Shown here: positions 23,763 through 35,729 of the stretch, one piece after another
How positions within the stretch are numbered: position 1 is the first letter of the stretch
How the letters are laid out: each line of letters starts with the position of its first letter
Assembly: GCF_950295315.1 (NCBI RefSeq)
Contig: NC_080185.1
Location: 46,543,237-46,607,236, forward strand
From: Erinaceus europaeus
Lineage: Eukaryota > Chordata > Mammalia > Eulipotyphla > Erinaceidae
Length of the DNA: 64,000 bases
Direction of reading: 5' to 3'
Translations under genes and position numbers: made by a program
The notes under the pieces: model-generated
The model's database searches: none
What the model was told of the DNA's origin: nothing
Seen by the model: only the letters and a program-made list of their open reading frames with translations

Positions 23763-24240
23763 GCTAGTTCTTGTTTTTAATATATTTTATTTTTATCATT
23801 CTATTGGGGGGTTATGGTTTATTGTACAGTTGTTGATATGGGCACAATTTGTTATCGCATCATGACAAATGTCTGCAAAACACTCTCACCTCCAACTTGG
23901 GTCCTTTCCTACCATTTTGCATCAGGACCCCCTAGCACCCTCCCTCCTTAAGTCCCCTCCCTGCCCTTCTTTCCACAGAGTCCTTTGCTTTGGTGCAATG
24001 CACCAAACTCGGTCCAAGTTTTACTTTATGTTTTTCTTTTCTGATATTGTCTCTTAAGTTCCATCTACAAGTGAGATCATCACATATTCAATCCTTTTTT
24101 GTGGCTTGTCTCACTTAACATGTTTTCTTTAAACTCCATCCAAAATTAGCAAAGGAGATAACTTCATTCTTAACGGTTGAGTAGTATTTCATTAGGTATA
24201 TATACCACAACTTCCTTAGCCACTCAGCTGTCATTGCAAA
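23763..24240 (-). mobile_element. Old L1 3' end, reverse
   Basis: 3' UTR type sequence (tattttatttttatcattctattggggggtta) is followed by the end of ORF2 in reverse (ctccatccaaaattagcaaagg, gagtagtatttcattaggtatatatacc). Confidence 0.65.
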
Positions 24241-24567
24241 CGTACCCACACCAACTTCAATGGAACTAATAGTGCTCCAGTGACTGTCCTTACTCTGTGC
24301 TGGATAAGTACAGAGCAACCCCACCTGCCTGTAAAATGTTTTGCTCTTGAGGCCCTGCAGAAGAACTTTCACAATGTGGTTTCCAACAGCTGGACTCTGC
24401 TGTCCCTGAGTCAGTCACTACTTTGAAAAGACTGGGGCTGGTGTGAAGCTCAGTCCCCACTGCCCTTCTAAACCAAGCTTTCTGGCATCCTATGCCAGTG
24501 GCTTTAAGTCTAGTTGGTTTCCCTGCCCAATAGCCCAAGGGTAGTAGAAGGCAGAACAGTGTGTGTG

Positions 24568-24628
<61 letters not shown>

Positions 24629-25469
24629 CTCCACTTGCAAAGACCAAGCAGGTGCTTTAAAAACTAGAAGATCCCTCAGAACAAAGCCCTAGTCACTGGC
24701 CATGTTAGGGAATCTGCCTGGAGCTTGACACTCAGAAGGTCTTCTATACATTAACATAAACTTCAAGTCTTAAGTCATTCTTCTTTTACATAGGGAAATC
24801 ACTGTGTCTTTTCCTGTCTTTCCTGGCAGCCTCCCTCTGGTTGGCATGGTTCTTAAGACAGACTTTCCAGCTCCAGTCTGGCATCTCCACCTTAGACTGA
24901 GCTGTTCCTGCAGGGGAGTCCTCGGCTTTTTTGGCAGCCCCCACGTGGCATCTCGCACTACTGGAAACCGTGGTTCTCCTCTGGCTGCAGCTACAGCTGC
25001 CACCTTAATCAACACACTGTTGTAGGTGGGAGCTGCAGGCCGAAGTCCCTTTTATTACACAGTGATGACTGCACTAACCTGACTGGATTCTTGCACGGGG
25101 GGGGGGGGGGGTGTCCCTTTATCTGACTTTCAATATAGCATTGGTTCAGACAAACGACCAATTCAGGGCTTCCATGGGGTCCTCTCCTAAGACTTAACTA
25201 TATCCTCCCTAGTGTCCAAGATCCAGTGACCATAGACTCCTCCCTGGAGAAATAAAGCAACAACCCTCCACTTGTAACTGCCACTGTTCCACTGGTGGAA
25301 TATCAGTGCTCAAACAGGGAAACAAGTAAGTGGTTCCCATGGCTTTGCATCAACACGTTTTCAGTGGTGTTTGATGTAACAACCTCACCTGCCACCTTCC
25401 TGCTTATGAGGCCGGTTTGCACAAACAACTGAAGCACTTATCTGCACTCCATATGCTTCAGCAACTATA
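24241..25469. other. Unrecognised, partly GC-rich segment
   Basis: Apart from the microsatellite and a G14 run at about 25098-25111, I recognise nothing. Frames at 24770-25025 are open on both strands but are not clearly coding. Confidence 0.4.
24559..24627. repeat. (GT)n microsatellite
   Basis: About 33 GT units with one CA interruption near the start. Confidence 0.96.
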
Positions 25470-25697
25470 ATCTTCTCCAGTCCCCTTTCCATCCTCCTCC
25501 TTCCCACATTAGAGTCCTTAGCTTGGCCACAATAGATCATATCTAGTCTAGATTTCACCTTGTATTTTCTCTTCCTTTGTTTCTTAAGTCTTACCTATGA
25601 GCAGAATAAAATGGAATTTGATATTCACCTGTCTCCTGCTGATTTATTTCACATAACATGATTCCTTCAGGTTGCATCCAGTTGTAGCCAAAATGTT

Positions 25698-25856
25698 TTT
25701 TAAAGATTTTATTTATTTATTTATTAATGAGAAAGACAGGAAGAGAGAGAGAGAGAACCAGTCATCACTCTGATATATGTGCTGCCAGGAATTGAACTCA
25801 GGACCTCATGCTTGAGAGTCCAGTGCTTTATCCACTGTGCCACCTCCTGGGTCACA
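25698..25856 (-). repeat. tRNA-derived SINE, type B, reverse
   Basis: It has catcactctgatatatgtgctgcc, ggacctcatgcttgagagtcc and a head at ccacctcctgggtcac. Confidence 0.9.
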
Positions 25857-25859
25857 AGA

Positions 25860-26006
25860 TGGTTTTTTGTTTGTTTGTTTGTTTGTTTCCTACCAGAGCT
25901 ACTCATCTATGGCTTATGGTGGTATGGGGGATTGAACCTGGGACTTTGGAGCCTCAGGAATGAGTCTGTTTGCATAACCATTATGCTATGTACCCCCACC
26001 CAGCCA
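25860..26006 (-). repeat. tRNA-derived SINE, type C, reverse
   Basis: It has a (GTTT)n tail, then agagctactcatctatggcttatggtggtat, ttgaacctgggactttggagcc and gcataaccattatgct. Confidence 0.88.
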
Positions 26007-26204
26007 AAAACATATTGTCATTTCTTACAGTGAATAGTAATACATTGTGTATATATACTACAACGTCCTTAATCATTCCTCTGTCATTGGACGTTTACAT
26101 TGTTTTCCATTTTAGCTATTACAAACAGTGCTGCTATGAACATAGAAGTGCATAGATTTCTTCGTAAATGTGTTTTCATTGATTTAACTTTGCTTTAGCA
26201 TTAA

Positions 26205-26303
26205 TAAAAATGGCCATTGTACCAAAAGCGATCTATGATTTCAATGCAATCCCTATCAAATTTTCAATGAAATTTTTCAAGGAAATTGAACAATTTGGCC
26301 AAA
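26205..26303 (+). mobile_element. L1 ORF2 piece, forward
   Basis: gccattgtaccaaaagc and caatgcaatccctatcaaa are ORF2 landmarks in forward orientation, directly beside the reverse L1 piece. This suggests a 5' inversion or a separate insertion. Confidence 0.6.
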
Positions 26304-26319
26304 GATTTGTTTGTTTGTT

Positions 26320-27085
26320 CACCACTGCCCTCACCAGAGGTCTATGTCCCCATCCCCACCCCAATAGATAAGCACTATAGTTTCCCAGTCTTAGAAATAT
26401 GTTGACATTTTGGGTTTTTTTCACTTTCATATACTCAGTTGTCTACATTCCATATTCCACATATGAGTGGAACCATTCCGTATTTGTCCTTCATCTCCTT
26501 ATTTGCTTCACTAAGCATAATTTTCTCCAGTTATATCTACTTCATCCCAAAGGACACAATATCATATTTTTATTGCTAAGTAATACTCTGTTGAGTATAT
26601 GTCCCATAACTTTTTTATCCAGTCATCTGTCAAATGGCATTTTGGCCATTTCCAGGTTTTCAGTATTCTGAACAAAGCCTCTGTCAACATGGGGGTGCAT
26701 CTATTCCTTCGAATCAATGTTATTACATCTTTTGGGTATATGCATAGTGGTGAAATTGCTGGGTGATATGTCATTTCCATTTTTTATTTGTTTAAGAAAT
26801 ATCCATACTGTTCTCCACAGTGGTTGTACCAGTTTACATTCCCACTAGCAATGCAGTAGAGTTCCTCTGTCTCCACATCCTTTCCAACACATATCTTCTC
26901 TTGTTTTATTGTTGGAACCCATTCTCACAGCTGTGAAGAGGTACCACAATGTGGTTTTTATTCGCATTTCTCTAATGGTGAGTGAATTTGAGCATTTCCA
27001 CATATGTCTGTGAGTCACGTGTATCTCTTCTAGATACATCTCTATCAACCCTTCCTCTAGATTCTGGTTGTCTATATTAAATAAA
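26320..27085 (-). mobile_element. Old L1 3' UTR and ORF2 end, reverse
   Basis: The 3' UTR (ccctcaccagaggtctatgtccccatcccc) is followed by reverse ORF2 sequence (gggtatatgcatagtggtgaaattgc, ccacatcctttccaacac). Confidence 0.78.
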
Positions 27086-27170
27086 ATAAATAATAAAGCC
27101 TACATGACAAGAAAAATTCTTTTTAAAAAACAGCATAGTGCTGGAATAAAATGAACACTTATGTTTTTTT

Positions 27171-27318
27171 TAATATATTTTATTTATTTATTGATGAGAA
27201 AGATAGGAGGAGAGAAAGAACCAGACATCACTCTGGTACATGTGCTGCCGGGGCTTGAACTCAGGACCACACGCTTGAGAGTCCAGCACTCTATCCACTG
27301 CACCACCTCCCGGACCAC
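27171..27318 (-). repeat. tRNA-derived SINE, type B, reverse, with TSD
   Basis: A classic type B copy. The 18-bp duplication gaacacttatgttttttt lies at 27153-27170 and 27319-27336. Confidence 0.95.
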
Positions 27319-27336
27319 GAACACTTATGTTTTTTT

Positions 27337-27462
27337 ATTATCTTTATTTTATTGGATAGAGACAGCCAGAAATAGAGAGGGAAAGGGGTGATAGAGAAGG
27401 AGAAAGACAGAGAGATGCATGCAGTCCTGCTTCACCACTTGCGAAGCTTTCCCCCTGTAGAA
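27337..27462 (-). repeat. tRNA-derived SINE, head-truncated, reverse
   Basis: It has attggatagagacagccagaaatagag and gtcctgcttcaccacttgcgaagc, and ends at ccccctgtag without the tRNA-like head. Confidence 0.85.
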
Positions 27463-28022
27463 TGGACGTTTGTATCAAAGGAGCAGAACTATGAGCCCAC
27501 ACAGATATACCCACCTAATTAAGATATGACAAAGCAGCCAAAACCATTCAATGGGATAAAGAAGTTCTCTTCAACAAATGGTGCTGGGAAAATTAGACAG
27601 CCACATGTAGAAATGTGAAACTAGACCATCACTTAACACCAGACACCAAAGTCAAATAAAAATGGATCAAAAATCTGGATATTAGACCAGAAACTACAAA
27701 ATTTATAGAAGAAAACATCAGTGAAGCTTTGCAAGATTTTCATGCCAAAGATGTATTTGGAGACTCAACCACATGGGCACAAGAAATGAAAACAGGAGTA
27801 AATAAATTACATGAAACTAAAGAGCTTAAATATATCAAAAGCAAACTACACAAGGATAACCAGACAACCCAGTAAATAGAAGATATTTTCAAGTCACACA
27901 TCATACAACTGACATCAAACATATATACAGAATTGGTACAGATCTACAAAAGAAACAAAAATAACCCAATAAAAAGTGGTCCAAAAAACTAAACAGATAG
28001 TTTTCAAAAATAGACAGTCCTC

Positions 28023-28285
28023 TTATTTATTTTTATTCATGATTTAATAATTATTAAAAAGATTGTAAGATAACAGGGGTATAATTCTATACATTTCCCA
28101 CCACGAGAATCCCACGTCCCATCCCCTCCATTCTTTATCCCTCTGGGAGTATGGACCAAAATTCTTTATGGGGTGCAGAAGGTGGGAGGTCTGGCTTCTA
28201 GAATTGCTTCTCTGCTGGACATAGACATTGGCAGGTTGAGCCATACCCCGTGCCTGTCTCTATCTTTCCTTAGTGGGGTAGAGAA
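28023..28285 (-). mobile_element. Family R 3' part, reverse, inside L1
   Basis: It has gattgtaagataacaggggtataattc, ggtgcagaaggtgggaggtctggcttc and tctttccttagtggggtag. It lies between two halves of the forward L1. Confidence 0.78.
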
Positions 28286-29058
28286 CAAATAGTTTTCTAA
28301 ACAAGAGACATATGAAGAAATGTTCCACTTCATTTATCATTAGAAAAATGCAAATTAAAACTATAGTGAGATACCATCTCACACCTGAGGGAATGGCTTT
28401 CATCAACAAATCAGGAAATGACAGATGTTGGTCATGTTATGAAGAAAAAGGAACTCAGCTACACTGCTGGTGGGAATATAAAGTGGTGCACATCCTTTGT
28501 AAGACTGTATGGAGAGTCCTCAAACAAATTAAAACAGAACTATCTTACGATTCAGCAATGCCACTCTTAGACATTTGTCCTTAGAACACTAAAACACTAA
28601 TTCAAAGAGACACGTGCACAACTATGTTCATAGCTGCATTATTCACAATAGCCAAAGAATGGAAGCTTTGTAAATGCCTATGAACAGATGACTGGCTAAA
28701 GAAGTTATGGGATGTATGTTCCATGGAATACTGCCCTGCAATCAGAAGATGATGCTATGTCCTTTAAAACAAAATTAATGGAACTGGAGGTGATTGTGCT
28801 TGGCAAAGTAAGTAAAGAGATGAAAGGCAACTGCCAGATGGTTTCACTCATATGTATAATCTGCATATTTGATACACAAGAACTTGCAAAAAAAAAACAG
28901 AATCAAGCAAGCTGTTTGTGAGAACTATGATGGTTATTGTTGGGAGGCAGGAAGATGTGGGGAAACAGAACTTTGGTGGTGGGTGTGGTGTGGAACTACA
29001 CACTACAATATTGTAATCTTATAAACTATTATTAATCACAAATAAAAACTGAAAAATT

Positions 29059-30205
29059 GAAAGTAGGGCACCAAAGTAAAAGCCCTGTGGTGAGCAGGAG
29101 GGTGGACATGCGGCTTCCTGGGCCGGCGGGGAGGTGGGGGTGGGTGGATAGGATGGGACACAATCTTTTGGTGATGGGAATAGTGTTTATGTACACACCT
29201 ATTAAATTGTAGTAATATAAATCACTATTTAATTAATATGAGAGGAGGAAAATTGTATGTCTAACAAAGGGACTTTTCAAAGCTAACCCAATTACCAAAT
29301 AATGTGATGATAACAGTAACTATCCATTGTCTTCTCGAACCCTAAGACAGCAAGAACCTCACATTTCCATTATAGAGCCTAAACTTCCCCCAGTCCTGGG
29401 ACCCTAGGGTGGAGCCCACTTTCCCGTATGCTTCTCCCAATTCTTATCAAATAATATTGCATCCGCTGATTGCAACGTAATCAACGCAACGAGTGCCACC
29501 CCAGCATGCTTCACTTCAGACTGTGTCCAGAGACTTCAGGTGTGGAACGACAACCCTTCAGCTTCATCACTCGGTGAGACCTTTCCTTTCATAGTATTCT
29601 CTAATTCCATCCCAGGTGGTTCACTTCCTAACAAAGTCTCAAAACCTAGATATAGATTAGGTTCCAGGAGATAGAGCATATGTTCACAAGTATCCATAAA
29701 CTAGGGCAAATATATACCTGAAAGCAGTAGTACACTAGAGCTTGCAGTGAGTACCTCCCAACACTTTATCTCCACTATTCCAACCTTTGGGTCCATGATT
29801 CTTCAACAATTTGTTTGGCTTTGTATGTTAACTCTCTTTCAGCCACCAGGTTCCAGGTGCCATCAGGATGCTGGCCAGGCTTCCCTGGACTGAAGACCCC
29901 ACCAATGCGTCCTGGAGCTCTGCTTCCCCAGAGACTCACATTACTAGGGAAAGAGAGAGGCAGACTGGGAGTATGGATAGACCAATTAATGCCCATGTTC
30001 AGCGGGGAAACAATTACAGAAGCCAGACCTCCTACCTTCTGCAACCCACAAGACCCTGGGTCCATGCTCCCAAAGAGATAGAGAATGGGAAAGCTATTGG
30101 GGAGGGGATGGGAAATGGAAATTGGGTGGTGGGAATTGTGTGGAGTTGTACCCCCCATCCTATGATTTTGTTAATATCTCCTTTCTTAAATAAATTAATT
30201 AATTA
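29059..30205 (+). mobile_element. Chimeric unit: L1 3' UTR joined to family R, forward, with TSD
   Basis: 29059-29250 is L1 3' UTR (ggcaccaaagtaaaagccctg, gaggtgggggtgggtgg). 29250-30205 is family R with an internal deletion, ending in ggtggtgggaattgtgtgg and an (AATT)n tail. A perfect 15-bp duplication aaaaactgaaaaatt lies at 29044-29058 and 30206-30220, so both parts moved together. Confidence 0.9.
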
Positions 30206-30220
30206 AAAAACTGAAAAATT

Positions 30221-30474
30221 AACATTGGTTACAATATTATTAAATTTCAGTAGGGTCACACCTGTGTATATATGTATACACCACACCCACCACCAATGTT
30301 CCAGTGCATTAATGACCAAAAGGCTCCTCTCCTATTCCCTCTCTTCTCCCCATTTCTTCTGCTAACCTTCATAGTTTTCAGTCCATTTGCTTTAGGTAAC
30401 TGTATTCCACATATGACTGAAACCACCTAGCAGCTGCCTTTCACTTCCTTAATTATATCACTTAGAAGTGATCC
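30221..30474 (-). mobile_element. Old L1 3' UTR, reverse
   Basis: It has tatacaccacacccaccaccaatg and gtattccacatatgactgaaaccac. The element continues past the SINE at 31583-31640. Confidence 0.65.
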
Positions 30475-31582
30475 TTCTTTAAATATTCTCTTTATTTTGG
30501 ATTGAGACAGAGAATTTTTTCTTTTTATTTATTTATTTAAAAAAGGAGACATTAACAAAACCATAGGATAAGAGGGGTACAACTCCACACAGTTCCCACC
30601 ACCAGAACTCTGTATCCCATCCCCTCCCTTGATAGCTTTCCTATTCTTTATCGCTCTGGGAGTATGAACCCAAGGTTATTGTGGGATGCAGAAGGTTGAA
30701 GCAGAGCTCCAGGACACATTGGTGGGGTCGTCTGTCCAGGGAACTCTGGTCGGCATCATGCTAACATCTGGAAACTGGTGGCTGAAAAGAGAGTTAACAT
30801 ACAAAGCCAAACCAATTGTAGAACAATCATGGACCTAAAGGCTGGAATAGTGCAAATGAAGTGTTGAGGGGTACTCCATTTTGTAGATAGCTAGTAGACA
30901 TATTTTAGTTATATTTCAAAAGGCCTGTGGCTATACCAGTTTTTTTTTTTCTCTGAGCCTGAAATCTGATATGCAGGTAAATCCAAGTTATTGTCTGGGG
31001 AGGTGAAGTCATGGCTGAAAAAGGGCCAGAAAACTGGATCAGGGAAGAGAGTAGCTCCCTAATATGAGAAAGGTGTGTAAATATTGTTGACTGTATACCC
31101 CATCGATTTGATTTGGTCTGGGGCCCATATTCAACTTAGGAGCCTATGTGACCTCTGCATCACTGTAGATCTGAGCTCACATTCTGTGGTCATGAGTAGG
31201 AACATTCCAAGCTGCCTCAATATCGACCTGTCTTCCTCAGGTGCTAGATAGAGTATGTTATCCAGCCTCCCTTCGGAGGGTGGAACATTCTCTACAGTTG
31301 TTGATTCAAGTTGAGGGCAAGGTCCTATGGGGGCCCACAAAGGGGTCTATTTTGTTGTTCCTGATAGAGATGACCGGTAACAATGGAGAGAGTGATTTAT
31401 TCGAAGTCTAGGCCCATCAGAGACAGAGACTTTAAGAGGAAAGAGGGACATAGAGAGGGAGAAAGACACCTACAGTGCTCATGAAACTTCCTCCATGCAG
31501 ATGGGGACTGGAGTCTTGAACCATTGTAACTCTCTGCATTGTAACATGTGCATTCAACTGGGTGCAACATGACCCAGCCCCT
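30475..31582 (-). repeat. tRNA-derived SINE, reverse, split by a family R insertion
   Basis: The tail piece at 30475-30517 (tattctctttattttggattgagacag) and the body plus head at 31420-31582 (gaaagacacctacagtgctc, gactggagtcttgaacc) form one SINE. Confidence 0.8.
30518..31419 (-). mobile_element. Family R, reverse, with TSD inside a SINE
   Basis: It runs from the T-rich tail at 30518 through the middle block to gaccggtaacaatggagagagtg. The 14-bp repeats gagacagagaattt (30504-30517) and gagacagagacttt (31420-31433) flank it with one mismatch. Confidence 0.9.
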
Positions 31583-31640
31583 CACTTAGAATAATTACTT
31601 CCAGTTCTATCCATTTTGTTCCAAAAGACATATCATCTTT

Positions 31641-31740
31641 TTTAAAGATGCATTTGTTTTCTTTATTAATGAAAATGAAAACACTAGATCATAACCTGGC
31701 ATATGTGGCACTACAGAAGTAGGATTTAAGCTAAGTCTAG
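31641..31740 (-). repeat. tRNA-derived SINE, type B fragment, reverse, decayed
   Basis: It has tttattaatgaaaatgaaaacac, catatgtggcactac and gtaggatttaagc. Confidence 0.5.
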
Positions 31741-32535
31741 GTCAATGAAATAAAGAAAAACTGCTTAATAATATAAACTTAAAACCTAGTTCTCTGAAGA
31801 ATGAGATAATGCACTCATGACTCTCCTGAAATAGTAACTTCCTAAGATAGTCATAAAGATGTATTTTGTGGTATTTTATGGTCTATACTATCTTTTTTGA
31901 GCCAAAAGCTTATCCAAAACAGTAAATGTAATTGTCAACAATTTTTTTAGAGATTTAAAATTATTTGTACTTTTAAGTTGTGCTTAGTCTCACTTTTTTT
32001 AACTGAAGGTCAAACAAATAAAGTTAGGCATTGACAGGGTTAAATTGTCCTATCTTATAAGCAAACTTCTGCTGAGAATTTGACTTTGGCAAGTCAGAAG
32101 TTCACTTGCAGTGTTCTAAATCCCTTTTCTAAAGGGAGGGTCATACTGAATATATTCTTCCCACAACTAATTATTTTCTCTCGAACCAAATAGAAACTTC
32201 TCTGTAAGAGAACACCATATTTCCATCCAAAGTAATTATAAACACATTTTAAGGGTAAAGCAGATGTTGCTTTGTGTAAATGCAGATGTTTCTTTAAGTA
32301 ACTGCACTTGGAATAACTCTAAATTTCATCTATACTCTTAAGTCCAGGAATACAATGACTGAAAATCCCACCAGAGTTTACATCTTTATAAGTTTAAATT
32401 CCATCAGAGAATAAATCTTTATATCATGTCATTTCAACTTCTATTGTTAATTTTATATCCCTTCCAATTCTAATATTTGGACTAATAATTTTATATGAAA
32501 AAGAATAACTGCTTTAATCTTAAGTAAATAAAACT
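31741..32535. other. No recognisable feature
   Basis: AT-rich unique sequence without a supported gene. Confidence 0.5.
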
Positions 32536-32655
32536 CTGTGTCTGCTCACTGCTGGCTTATGGTGGTGCTGAGGATTGAACCTGGGACCTCATAGCCTCAA
32601 ACATGAAAGTCTTTTGAATAACCACTATGCTGTCTCCGCAGCCCTCTCTGTCTTT
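32536..32655 (-). repeat. tRNA-derived SINE, type C, reverse
   Basis: It has ctggcttatggtggtgctgaggattgaacctgggacc and aataaccactatgctgtct. Confidence 0.82.
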
Positions 32656-33014
32656 CTGAATTAAAAAGTCAGCTCTTGAGTAGTGAAATCATGTATGTGA
32701 AAGGCCCCAGCTTAGCAAAATAAGTAAAGTTTATAAACCCCAATCTATTTTGTGTTCTCAAAACTATTAAGCAAAACAATATCATAAAAAATTCAGTGTC
32801 AAGCCTGCAAATATATTTTATGCAATATTATAATATTAAGGGTATAAACTAGACCTCAGTCCTAACACTTTCATCCCTGTCATATCCAAAGAGATCTTCA
32901 ACGAATTCAGTATTTTTTGCATGGCATAAATGTTTTTCTTCACATAGCCTTCCAGTCCTTATCCTCCTCTTTAATCTCATTATGGCCTCTTCTACACTGG
33001 ATATAAACAGAAAA
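32656..33014. other. No recognisable feature
   Basis: AT-rich sequence. Minus-strand frames here are shadows of, or continuations into, the L1 at 33015. Confidence 0.4.
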
Positions 33015-33762
33015 GTCACTAAAGACAAGATCCAAAAGGCCAACAAAAATATAAAAATGCTTCAAGTCATTGATTGTAAGATAAATGCAAACAAAGACAA
33101 CAATAGAATACCACTTCACTCCTGTTAGAATGTCATACATCAGAAGGGATAGTAACAACAACTGTTGGAGAGGTGGTGGGGACAGAGGAACCCTTTTGCA
33201 CTATTGGTGGGAAGGTAAATTGATCCAACCCCTGTGGAGATCAGTCTGAATAACTCTCAAAAAGCTAGAAATGGGTGTATCCTATGACAGAGCAATTCCA
33301 CTACTGGGGATATATATTAAGGAACTAAACACACCCATCCAAAAAGTGTGTATACCTATGTTCATGGCAGCACAGTTTGTAATATCCAAAACCTGGAAGC
33401 AGCCCAGGTGTCCAACAACAGATGAGTGGCTGAGCAAGTTGTGGTATATATACACAATGGAATACTACTCAGCTTTTAAGAATGATGAATTCCATTTCTT
33501 CACTTCATCTTGGATGGAGCTTGAAGGAATCATGGTATGTTTGATAATGTAAAAAGAGAAGGCTAAATATGGTATGATTTCATTCATGGACAGAAGTTCA
33601 GAAATGAGAGTAGATAGGGAAAACACAACGTAGAACTTGGACTGGGTTTGTTGTATCACACCAAAGTAAAGAGCTCTGGATGGGGGAAGACTTTCAGGTC
33701 CTGGTGCGTGATGATGGAGAAGGACCCAGGATGGAGGTGAGAGTATTTTGCAGAAAACTGGT
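33015..33762 (+). mobile_element. L1 ORF2 end and start of 3' UTR, forward
   Basis: ORF2 C-terminal landmarks appear in two frames: the Cys/His region near 33160-33220 and 33271-33552 ([32 protein letters not shown]). The 3' UTR begins with caccaaagtaaagagc. A stop ends the frame early at MVCLIM. The copy is inactive. Confidence 0.85.
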
Positions 33763-33957
33763 GGCCATTTTATTTCTATTTTCCTTTTTTTTCCCTACAG
33801 ATAGACATATGGAGAGAGAAGAGTTGGGGAGAAAGACACCTGCATTGTTTCATCACTCATGAAGCTTACCTTCTTCCCTGATAGACTGTGATAGGGGCTT
33901 GAGCCTTGGTCCTGTTCACTTGACCCAGTACACCACAGCCACACCCCAACTCCCCTG
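33763..33957 (-). repeat. tRNA-derived SINE, reverse
   Basis: It has agatagacatatggagagag, gaaagacacctgcattg and a head at cacaccccaactcccc. Confidence 0.8.
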
Positions 33958-34047
33958 GAATTTGGTCTCAATCATGTCAGCCTACTTGAAATCCCACAAA
34001 TCTTCTATTAATGCTAATGACACCAATTTTTGCAAACCTTGCTTTTT

Positions 34048-34232
34048 TATTTTTTTATAATTTTTATTTATAAAAAAGAAACACTGACAAAAACCATAGG
34101 ATAAGAGGGGTACCACTCCACATAATTCCCACCACCAGAACTCTGTATCCCATCCCCTCCCTGATAGCTTCCCTATTCTTTATCCCTCTGGGAACATGGA
34201 CCAAGGAACATTATGGGGTGCAGAAGGTGGTA
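34048..34232 (-). mobile_element. Family R 3' end, reverse
   Basis: A T-rich tail is followed by aggataagaggggtaccactcc and ccaccaccagaactctgtatccc. It stops at gcagaaggtgg. Confidence 0.82.
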
Positions 34233-34307
34233 AATCAATAAATGTTATTGATTAACCATTGCTTTATAATAGGATGAAATTTCAGGAGTACGGTTTCTTA
34301 CCTCTTT

Positions 34308-34754
34308 TTTAAAATCTGTTATTTGTGATTTAATAATGATTTTAAGAGATTGGCAGGTAACATGGGACATAATTTCACACAGTTCCCACCAGAGTTCTGT
34401 GTCCCATCCCCCCCATTGGAAACTTCCCTATTCTTTTTTTTGGGGGGGGTAATAATGATTGACAATACTGTGGTATAAGAGGGCACAATTCCATATAATT
34501 CCCACCACCAGAGTGTCATATCCCCTCTCCTCCATTGGAAGTTTCCCTATTCTTTATTCCTCTGGGAGTATGGACCAAAGATCTGTATGGGGAGCAGAAG
34601 GTGGGAGATTTGACTTCTGTAATTGACACCATCTTCCCACCTGCATGTCAAAAATTAGTAAAGTCATGGACCCCTTGGAATATACCTAAAATAGATTCCC
34701 ATGTCAAGCGGAGAAGCAATTACAGAAGCCAGACCTTCCACCTTCTGCTCCCCA
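34308..34754. mobile_element. Family R with 5' inversion and TSD
   Basis: 34308-34628 holds two reverse tail-side segments, one after a G8 run at about 34441. 34629-34754 is forward family R (aatatacctaaaatagattcc, cggagaagcaattacagaagcc). A perfect 15-bp duplication gtttcttacctcttt lies at 34293-34307 and 34755-34769. Confidence 0.8.
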
Positions 34755-35682
34755 GTTTCTTACCTCTTTATGTAATTAAGCCTTACCTAACCCACCACTA
34801 AATTTCTAATGCCATTTCATGTTCAAAAAGACCCAATTTATCATCTTCCATTCACTCTAATAATCACTTAATTTTTCATAGTTTAAGAGTTGTTTTTGCT
34901 GTGCTTTTCTAGTCTGGTAGCTTTGATTGTTTATAACCTATATATGAGAAAAATATCCAGTAACAGTCTTTTACTTCCTGAATTACTTCACTTAGTGTAA
35001 TGACTTCAAGTTTTACTCATGGTGTCACAAAAGGCACAATCTATCTTTTTTAAAATAGTTTAATACTATTCTCTTGAATACCTATTCCATTGTTTCTTCA
35101 TCTAGTCTTTCATCGATGGGCTTTTGGGTGAATCCATGTTTTGGTTACTGTGAATAATCCTGCTATGAACATAAGAGCACAAATGTCCTCTCAAATTAGG
35201 GCTTTCACATCCTTCAGGTAAATGCATAAAAGTAGTATTGCTGGTTCATATGGTAGTCCCATTTTTTATATGTTTAAAGAATCGCCATACATCTGACCAA
35301 TAGTGTACAAAAGTTCCTCTTTCTCCACATCTTTGCAAAAACTTGCTAGTTCCAGGCCCTTTGATATAGAACAGTCTCTCACATATGAGATTATATCTCA
35401 TTGCCATTTTGATTTGAATTTCCAGAATGTTAAGTTGTCTGGAGCAATTTTACATGCCTGAGGATGATATGTGTGTTTTTGGGGAAGAGTCTGTTTAGAC
35501 TTATGGCCTACTTTAGTTAGGTTATTTGAGTTTTTGTTCAAGAGTTTTATATTCTTTTTTAATATTTTTATTTGTTATTGTTAGTTATTCTATATTGTTA
35601 ATATCAATCCCTTGTTGGATATATCATGTACAAATATTATCTCCCAAAAGCATAAGTTACTAGGGTTTTTTTGTGCTAGTTG

Positions 35683-35729
35683 TTTTGTGCCACCTGCGCT
35701 TAACCCACTGCGCTATCACCTGACTCCCT
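35683..35729 (-). repeat. tRNA-derived SINE head fragment
   Basis: Only the tRNA-like head is present, in reverse (gtgccacctgcgcttaaccc, ctatcacctgactccc). Confidence 0.7.

Larger units (their letters stand above)
25470..26200 (-). mobile_element. Old L1 3' part, reverse, split by two SINEs
   Basis: 25470-25697 and 26007-26200 carry reverse ORF2-end landmarks (gattccttcaggttgcatccag, gctattacaaacagtgctgctatgaac). SINEs at 25698-25856 and 25860-26006 separate them. Confidence 0.75.
27086..29057 (+). mobile_element. L1 ORF2 C-terminal half and 3' end, forward, split
   Basis: It starts near the RT-to-C-terminal region. ORF2 landmarks are at 27480-27660 (caaatggtgctgggaaaa), 28312-28584 (the conserved Cys/His region DRCWSC, LHCWWEYK) and 28640-28740. 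The frame has stops. The 3' end (cagaactttggtggtgggtgtggtgtggaac, atcttataaacta) is the same type as the end of family R. SINEs and a family R piece interrupt it. Confidence 0.8.

Noticed and set aside
24290..24640. Frame with a His/Thr repeat at its start
   Set aside because: It is translation of the GT microsatellite. There is no other support.
29775..30206. Paired 110-130 codon frames on both strands
   Set aside because: They lie in family R, recur as similar chance frames in other copies (40222-40462, 45578-46015), and are not conserved as proteins.
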